A stretch of DNA of 5,314 bases, taken from contig JABEUP010000263.1 in the NCBI GenBank assembly GCA_013044365.1, positions 1 to 5,314 of the forward strand. Reading direction: 5' to 3'. Below are positions 1-3,430 of the stretch, piece after piece; position 1 is the first letter of the stretch; each line of letters begins with the position of its first letter. The notes beneath the pieces are model-generated. The model was not told the origin of the DNA. It did no database searches and saw only the letters and a list, made by a program, of their open reading frames with translations. The translations under genes were made by a program, and so were the position numbers. Source of the stretch: Acidimicrobiaceae bacterium (GTDB lineage: Bacteria > Actinomycetota > Acidimicrobiia > Acidimicrobiales > Acidimicrobiaceae).

Positions 1-84
1 CGAAGTGCTGCCTGCTGGACCGAAGATGAGCCTTCGGCAAGCCAAGAGAAGGCTCTACGGGCTTCTGTAAGCTCTTTCATCTGA

Positions 85-320
85 GTGGCGGTAGTGATCC
101 TGGCAGAGCGTATAGAACGCCAGAGGTTTCTTTGTTCGAGACCTAAGTTGTAGATAAAACGAGAATCGGAGCAGTGGCGCTGCAAGGTTACTTCCTCGCT
201 TGGTTGAGGGTACAGCCGCTGGCGGATGCTCATAGCGGTATGTTAATCCCTGGGTATGACACAGTCTCGTGGCTTTGCCACGACCGTCCTTGACCCCAGG
301 GATGAATCCGGGGGCTTGCG
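85..320 (+). ncRNA. Candidate structured RNA (omega/reRNA-like scaffold)
   Basis: Successive perfect stems are visible on the plus strand: GCGT/ACGC (108-111 with 117-120), GCAG/CTGC (171-174 with 180-183), CCGCT/AGCGG (216-220 with 234-238), TCGTGGC/GCCACGA (267-273 with 277-283), then the terminal hairpin 294-314. A further stem, CCGAAG/CTTCGG, lies just upstream at 20-25 and 32-37. TnpB nucleases use an RNA made from the 3' end of tnpB and the element's right end, with the guide copied from flanking DNA just beyond that end. This position and hairpin layout would fit. Both ends given here are estimates. No covariation can be tested from one sequence, and some 4-5 bp stems are expected by chance. 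Confidence 0.3.
246..314 (+). repeat. Nested inverted repeats with two mutually exclusive folds
   Basis: ATCCCTGGG at 246-254 is perfectly complementary to CCCAGGGAT at 295-303, a 9 bp stem that encloses a perfect 7 bp hairpin with a TTT loop (267-283). The right arm of the outer stem is also the left arm of a second hairpin at 294-314: CCCC pairs with GGGG (294-297 with 311-314), then an A-G mismatch, then GG with CC and a G-T wobble. The two folds cannot form together. Such overlapping stems are typical of transposon ends and structured RNAs. There is no run of T after 314, so a simple intrinsic terminator is unlikely. Confidence 0.6.
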
Positions 321-421
321 GGCCTATTTCGGTCAGAAAAGCAAAAAATTCCAGCATAATCAATACTCTCTGGGCATATCCTTTCCACTGTTACCTGTTT
401 GTGTGTGTGAAGAGCGACTAT

Positions 422-442
422 GTTATGATCTTTCTTCATAAC
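422..442. promoter_or_regulatory. Inverted repeat overlapping a possible -10 box
   Basis: GTTATGA (422-428) and TCATAAC (436-442) form a perfect 7 bp dyad around a 7-base pyrimidine spacer. It overlaps TATGAT at 424-429, a five-of-six match to a sigma-A -10 box. The best -35 is poor (TTGTGT at 399-404, spacer 19). A dyad placed over a -10 box is a usual site for a repressor or activator. Which protein binds, if any, is unknown; the same arms are not found at the regulator gene upstream of 2887. Confidence 0.35.
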
Positions 443-443
443 G

Positions 444-471
444 TTTAGTTGGTTCATACAGGAACTATAAA
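444..471 (+). promoter_or_regulatory. Alternative weak promoter for the ligase gene
   Basis: TTTAGT (444-449) and TATAAA (466-471) are separated by 16 bases. The -10 matches TATAAT at five of six positions, but the -35 matches TTGACA at only three. Transcription would start near 478 and give a leader of about 108 bases. Confidence is low because AT-rich intergenic DNA often gives such matches. Confidence 0.25.
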
Positions 472-546
472 ATTCAAAGTTGGGGACGTTAGTAACGGGA
501 ATTTTGAATGGCGTGTTCTTTGGCGAACGTTGTTTGGGTTCAAATT
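472..546 (+). promoter_or_regulatory. Leader segment with three mutually pairing repeats
   Basis: ATTCAAA (472-478) is complementary to TTTGAAT (503-509), and the same middle segment is also complementary to TTCAAA (539-544), with a further AAT/ATT match across a bulge. Between the second and third arms lies an inner GTTC/GAAC stem (514-517 with 524-527). The middle arm can therefore pair left or right but not both, the layout of an attenuator or riboswitch-like switch. The arms are AT-rich and short, no known riboswitch consensus is recognised, and the first arm is in the RNA only if transcription starts upstream of about 470. Confidence 0.25.
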
Positions 547-574
547 ATCACGGATTGGGCCTGCTGACGAGCAC

Positions 575-581
575 AAGGGGG
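575..581 (+). promoter_or_regulatory. Ribosome-binding site of the CoA-ligase gene
   Basis: AAGGGGG lies four bases before the GTG at 586. It supports this GTG as the start of the ligase frame, since no ATG with a comparable purine tract lies nearby in frame. Confidence 0.6.
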
Positions 582-585
582 CATT

Positions 586-1965
586 GTGTCGATTTTAGAA
601 CTTGATTCAAGACGCCAACAATCGCTGTTGTCAGGGCGCTCACGGTCTCAGAAATTCTGGAACGAATTTACTGAAACCATGCCAAGAGAGCAGTTAGACG
701 AGCTGCATTTCAAGCGTTTGAAAGCTCTTCTTCGATACGCCTACGATCGTGTACCTATGTATAATCGGCTTTACAGTGAGGCCGGCATGGAGCCGGAAGA
801 TATTAGAAGCTTAGATGACTTCAATAGATACGTTCCAACCATCGATAAACAGGATCTAGTCAAAGCGCAGTCAGTCAATCCGCCATGGGGTGACAGCGTT
901 GCGTTGAGTCGCGACTTTTATATTTACAATTTCCAAACATCCGGCTCAACTGGAATCCCGGTTCGAATTCCTTTTTCTATGCATAGCCAGCTGCAATATG
1001 GTGAACCGTGGGCGTACCTGTTTTGGGAAGCAGGAATTCGTTCTCATGATTCCTTTTATTTTGCGTTTCCTTGGGGGATGTATGCCGGCTTTTGGAGTGC
1101 CTACTGGGGAGTTAGATGTTTAGGCGCCACAGTGTTAAGTGGCGGAGGGCTATCATCTGAAGAAAGATTGAGACAGATCCAATTGCTCAAGCCTACAGTT
1201 CTTGTGGCAACTCCAACTTACACGTTATATCTCGCAGAGTTAGCAAAAGATCTCGGTATGGACACAAGTAAGACCTTCATCCGATACATCATCAACACCG
1301 GAGAGCCAGGAGCTGGTATTCCTACTACACGTAAAGCAATAGAACATGCTTGGGGAGCTAAAGCATATGACTCCTATGGCATTGCGGAAGTCGGTGCCAT
1401 AGCTCCCGGATGTCCTGACCAGCATGGTTGCCACCTTAGCGAGGATCAAGGGTATGCTACGATTCTCGATTCATCAGGAATGGTTGTTGGTGCTGGCGAA
1501 GTGGGTGAAAACGTGGTTACGAGTTACAGCCAGATGGCGCAACCTGTCATCAAGTACCGAACTCATGATTTGGTTCGTGCCCATTATGATGTCTGCAGCT
1601 GCGGACGCACGTGGCTCCTTTATGAGGGTGGAGTTCTTGGTCGTACCGATGACATGATCACTATCAAGGGAACCAATGTATATCCCGCCGCCATCGAGTA
1701 TCTGCTCAGCGACGTTCATGACCTAAGTTTTCACTATGAGCTGCATGTGACTCAAGGAAGACTAAATGACGAGGTGACAGTTAAAGTGGAACCGCTTGCA
1801 GGAGTTCACTCCGATCATTACTCCAGACTTCAAAAAGACCTGCAGGCAGTTTTGAAGTCGAAGACTGGGGTAAAAATTGATGTGGAGATTCTTAGTCCCG
1901 GCACACTTCCACGCTACGAATTGAAAGCCAAGCGATTCTTTGACAAACGGCCCAAAGCGGTCTAA
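586..1965 (+). CDS. Phenylacetate-CoA ligase-like adenylate-forming enzyme (PaaK family)
   Basis: This 459-residue cytoplasmic enzyme should activate a carboxylic acid with ATP to an acyl-adenylate and transfer it to CoA. Its length is close to PaaK (about 430-450). Motifs run in the family order: phosphate-binding loop TSGSTGIPV (118-126), GEPG (239-242), YGIAEVG (264-270, usually YGxSE), YRTHDL (324-329; Asp328 expected to hold the ribose), GRTDDMITIKGTNVYP (352-367) and the C-terminal PRYELKAKR (442-450). Lys447 stands where the catalytic lysine normally follows Gly; that Gly is Leu here. Cys276, Cys282, Cys337 and Cys339 with the GCHLSED and CSCGRT segments match the cysteine-bearing insert of many PaaK homologues, perhaps a metal site. 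Phenylacetate is not assured as substrate: no paa genes are adjacent, and relatives act on benzoates, indoleacetate, coenzyme F390 precursors or unknown acids. It is transcribed alone, convergent with the regulator at 2231-2887. Family is sure, substrate unknown. Confidence 0.9.
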   Translation: MSILELDSRRQQSLLSGRSRSQKFWNEFTETMPREQLDELHFKRLKALLRYAYDRVPMYNRLYSEAGMEPEDIRSLDDFNRYVPTIDKQDLVKAQSVNPPWGDSVALSRDFYIYNFQTSGSTGIPVRIPFSMHSQLQYGEPWAYLFWEAGIRSHDSFYFAFPWGMYAGFWSAYWGVRCLGATVLSGGGLSSEERLRQIQLLKPTVLVATPTYTLYLAELAKDLGMDTSKTFIRYIINTGEPGAGIPTTRKAIEHAWGAKAYDSYGIAEVGAIAPGCPDQHGCHLSEDQGYATILDSSGMVVGAGEVGENVVTSYSQMAQPVIKYRTHDLVRAHYDVCSCGRTWLLYEGGVLGRTDDMITIKGTNVYPAAIEYLLSDVHDLSFHYELHVTQGRLNDEVTVKVEPLAGVHSDHYSRLQKDLQAVLKSKTGVKIDVEILSPGTLPRYELKAKRFFDKRPKAV

Positions 1966-2230
1966 GCCAAGTGAATAGAAGAAAGATTTATTAGGAATAG
2001 TATAAGAATGTTCTTGGAATAACGATTTGCGTTAACGTGAAGAGCCGTACGCCCTCGGAATCCAACCATTTGAAATTGTAAGCTCAGAGTTCTGTTTCAC
2101 GTCGGTGGTGTAACTTGGTCAGCACTCACATGTCCGCCACGTGTCAGAGTCCGCGCATCCACGTCAGCCCGTAGCGCCGATCAAGACTGTGGAAGAGATA
2201 TTTGCTTGTATAATTGGCTGGGCTGGGCTT
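1966..2230. other. Convergent intergenic gap without a clear terminator
   Basis: The ligase and the regulator face each other across 265 bases, where a bidirectional terminator would be expected. I see only weak dyads: AAGAA/TTCTT with a 2-base gap (2004-2015), the palindrome CGTTAACG (2030-2037), and an ACATGT/ACGTGT pair near 2128-2144. None is a GC-rich stem followed by a T run. A GGCTG unit is repeated just before the regulator's stop (2216-2230). A perfect TATAAT at 2209-2214 has no -35 partner. Confidence 0.5.
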
Positions 2231-2887
2231 CTAAATGAGGGCGCCTGCAGGTTCGAACATGGAAAGTTCCTCTTCCAGAAACTTGATCAGGTAGACCTCT
2301 GATTTCTTTCGGTGCTGGGCAGTCAGAATAAGTAAAAGATCACGGTCGCGCTGGCTCAAGCACTCAAGAATCAACTCATGTTCACGGATGATCTCTTCTC
2401 GGGTGGTTTCGCTGACAAGATAGACCGCTCGATACGGTTCTGTGAGTCTCCATAGACGGCCTACCTCTTCGTCGAAAAGACTCATCTGTGCTAGCGCAAA
2501 GATTGCAAAGTGAAATTCCCGGTTGAGTCTTACAAGGTTGTTTACGCTGTCTCTTGCATCGATTAATTTCTTTTGCAGATCCCCCAGACGGCTCAACTCC
2601 TCGGGATCTGGCCATTTAATATTTTGCAGCAGTTCGGTTTCTAGCAATTCGCGCATTCGGTAGGCCTGCTGCAGAAGTCCGGCACTAAGCCGTGTGACAA
2701 CGTAACCGCGGTTTCGCTGGTATGTAACCAGTCCTTCCGCCTCAAGACCCTGAAGCGCCTCGCGAATTGGACTTCGACTCACATTAAGTCTTTCGGCGAT
2801 TTCTGCCTGTCGAATGGGTTGTCCTGGCACCAAAGCCCGGCGTAATATCAGATCCCTTATCTGATCGATCATTTCCTTGTCTGACAT
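2231..2887 (-). CDS. GntR-family transcriptional regulator, FCD domain (FadR subfamily)
   Basis: This 218-residue DNA-binding protein has an N-terminal winged helix (about 1-67) with the GntR signature around LNVSRSPIREALQGLEAEGLV (34-54) and the wing GYVV (61-64). An all-helical FCD ligand domain follows (about 72-205). FCD domains often bind a metal through an Asp and three His: here His126 in REFH, His170 in REHELI and His192 fit, but the Asp four residues before the first His is Asn122. Length is normal for this subfamily. Members are mostly repressors released by organic acids, sugar acids or acyl compounds. The ATG at 2887 is preceded by GAGGA with a 4-base gap, so the start is good. 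It is convergent with the CoA ligase, which is a candidate target, but no operator shared by both promoters is evident. The ligand is unknown. Confidence 0.9.
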   Translation of the reverse strand: MSDKEMIDQIRDLILRRALVPGQPIRQAEIAERLNVSRSPIREALQGLEAEGLVTYQRNRGYVVTRLSAGLLQQAYRMRELLETELLQNIKWPDPEELSRLGDLQKKLIDARDSVNNLVRLNREFHFAIFALAQMSLFDEEVGRLWRLTEPYRAVYLVSETTREEIIREHELILECLSQRDRDLLLILTAQHRKKSEVYLIKFLEEELSMFEPAGALI

Positions 2888-2891
2888 AAGA

Positions 2892-2896
2892 TCCTC
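2892..2896 (-). promoter_or_regulatory. Ribosome-binding site of the GntR regulator
   Basis: Read on the minus strand, GAGGA precedes the ATG at 2887 by four bases, which fixes the start in preference to the in-frame Met6. Confidence 0.6.
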
Positions 2897-2939
2897 GCAT
2901 TGTAGGCCCCTTGGCGCAGTTCGGTTTCGAGTGGAGGTC

Positions 2940-2964
2940 CAATTCCATGCTTGTTATCGAATTG
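2940..2964. promoter_or_regulatory. Operator-like dyad downstream of the regulator promoter
   Basis: CAATTC (2940-2945) and GAATTG (2959-2964) are perfect inverted 6 bp arms with 13 bases between them. The dyad lies just downstream of the predicted -10 box (2975-2980) and before the regulator's ribosome-binding site, a position that would suit autoregulation. Arm centres are 19 bases apart, wider than the compact TNGTNNNACNA-type sites of FadR-like proteins, so another binder or chance remains possible. Confidence 0.3.
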
Positions 2965-2974
2965 CCACAAAAGG

Positions 2975-3003
2975 ATTATTTCTAAACTTGCTTGCAACGT
3001 AAA
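2975..3003 (-). promoter_or_regulatory. Probable promoter of the GntR regulator
   Basis: On the minus strand TTTACG (complement of 2998-3003) and AATAAT (complement of 2975-2980) are exactly 17 bases apart. They match the sigma-A consensus at four and five of six positions. Transcription would begin near 2968 and give an untranslated leader of about 80 bases that carries the dyad at 2940-2964. Confidence 0.45.
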
Positions 3004-3116
3004 ACTAGAGCGTTTGGAACAGTGTTCAGGAACTTTCGACCTCATAATTTGGATTATTAAGTTTCAATGGCCCTCCGAACAGGCCAATAACCTATTTGCC
3101 AAAGGTGCAGGCTTTA

Positions 3117-3140
3117 ATTGCATACAGTTGTGTAGACAAT
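3117..3140. promoter_or_regulatory. Interrupted 24 bp palindrome, operator-like
   Basis: The arms are ATTG-2-TACA on the left (3117-3126) and TGTA-2-CAAT on the right (3131-3140), around a GTTG centre. Sixteen of 24 positions are symmetric, and the two broken positions fall at equal places in both arms, as expected of a site read by a dimer in two successive major grooves. It contains TTGT-4-ACAA, similar in style to GntR/FCD sites, though their usual spacing is shorter. It lies about 230 bases upstream of the regulator's start and about 290 bases past the transporter's stop. Confidence 0.4.
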
Positions 3141-3366
3141 CTTATCTGATTGGATAGTCTCAAAGGGGAGTTTTTCAAGCTTCGATTGATGATTTTCAGT
3201 CACCGGGCACTGCCCAGTATAGGTTTCGTCTAACCAGATGTCTCAGGACGTCATTCTAGAGCTAAAACATGAGCGGTTATGGCAAAATCTGCTGGGGGTC
3301 ATTTTGGACGAAAATATGAATTAAGCGCTGAAGGCCCGATATGTCACCCATGTTGTAATTGATTAG

Positions 3367-3404
3367 AAGGAGGGCGCGGTGTGAACTTTGTTTTCACGGA
3401 GTAA
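3367..3404 (+). other. Strong ribosome-binding site followed by a 7-codon frame
   Basis: AAGGAGGG at 3367-3374 is a near-perfect Shine-Dalgarno, the best in the window, six bases before a GTG (3381). The frame reads MNFVFTE and stops with TAA at 3402-3404, only 26 bases before the convergent transporter stop. It may be the surviving start of a decayed gene, a minute peptide, or chance. The same bases hold a GTGAA/TTCAC stem (3381-3385 with 3393-3397). Confidence 0.2.
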
Positions 3405-3430
3405 TCGGACTGTGTACGATGTTTCTTTTG

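Larger units (their letters stand above)
1..330 (+). mobile_element. Possible right-end remnant of an IS200/IS605-type (tnpB-bearing) element
   Basis: No protein gene can be supported here, but the plus strand is unusually rich in short perfect hairpins and finishes with a GC-rich stem around a GATGAATC loop (294-314). A terminal hairpin of the CCCC...GATGAATC...GGGG kind, lying beyond the 3' end of tnpB, is what I know from right ends of IS200/IS605 and IS1341-like elements. The tnpB gene would lie left of the window. Two frames are open from the left edge (stops at 68-70 and 82-84), and either could be the last codons of that gene, but neither shows the TnpB zinc finger or RuvC motifs. The exact right boundary cannot be fixed because the cleavage tetranucleotide is unknown; it should fall shortly after 314. 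It could instead be another structured RNA or an unrelated intergenic repeat. Confidence 0.35.
331..585 (+). other. Non-coding upstream region of the CoA-ligase gene
   Basis: This 255-base stretch lies between the hairpin-rich segment and the GTG start at 586. Translation on either strand gives no credible protein. It holds weak promoter-like hexamers, a perfect 7 bp inverted repeat, repeated ATTCAAA/TTTGAAT segments able to form alternative stems, and the ligase ribosome-binding site; each is listed separately. Together with 1-330 it makes the first 585 bases of the window free of any recognisable complete gene. Confidence 0.6.
2888..3430. other. Long non-coding stretch between regulator and transporter
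   Basis: No credible gene is found in these 543 bases. The right half is downstream of the transporter gene and the left half is upstream of the regulator. Contents: the regulator's ribosome-binding site, promoter and operator-like dyad (2892-3003), a larger dyad at 3117-3140, and a hairpin read from the minus strand, CTGGGC-AGT-GCCCGG (3203-3217, one G-U pair, extendable by one A-T pair). That hairpin has no T run but is the best transporter terminator candidate. A strong ribosome-binding site with a tiny frame lies at 3367-3404. A 68-codon plus-strand frame at 2951-3157 lacks a ribosome site and any recognisable feature and is not called. Confidence 0.55.

Noticed and set aside
1..84. Two plus-strand frames open from the left edge (stops at 68-70 and 82-84), possible tail of tnpB
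   Set aside because: Only 22 and 27 codons, without a recognisable motif, and the frames conflict, so neither can be called.
55..457. Overlapping minus-strand frames of 102 and 75 codons and a plus-strand frame of 61 codons
   Set aside because: They cross the hairpin-rich region, lack protein-like character or good ribosome sites, and resemble no family I know.
1240..1719. Frames on both strands inside the ligase gene
   Set aside because: Shadows of a clearly coding frame with intact adenylate-forming motifs.
2209..2214. Perfect TATAAT on the plus strand
   Set aside because: No -35 hexamer at a proper distance and it points into the antisense of the regulator; probably chance.
2382..2615. 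77-codon minus-strand frame within the regulator gene
   Set aside because: Shadow of the GntR/FCD frame; composition is not protein-like.
2951..3157. 68-codon plus-strand frame starting with TTG
   Set aside because: No ribosome site, no recognisable domain, and it overlaps the regulator promoter region.
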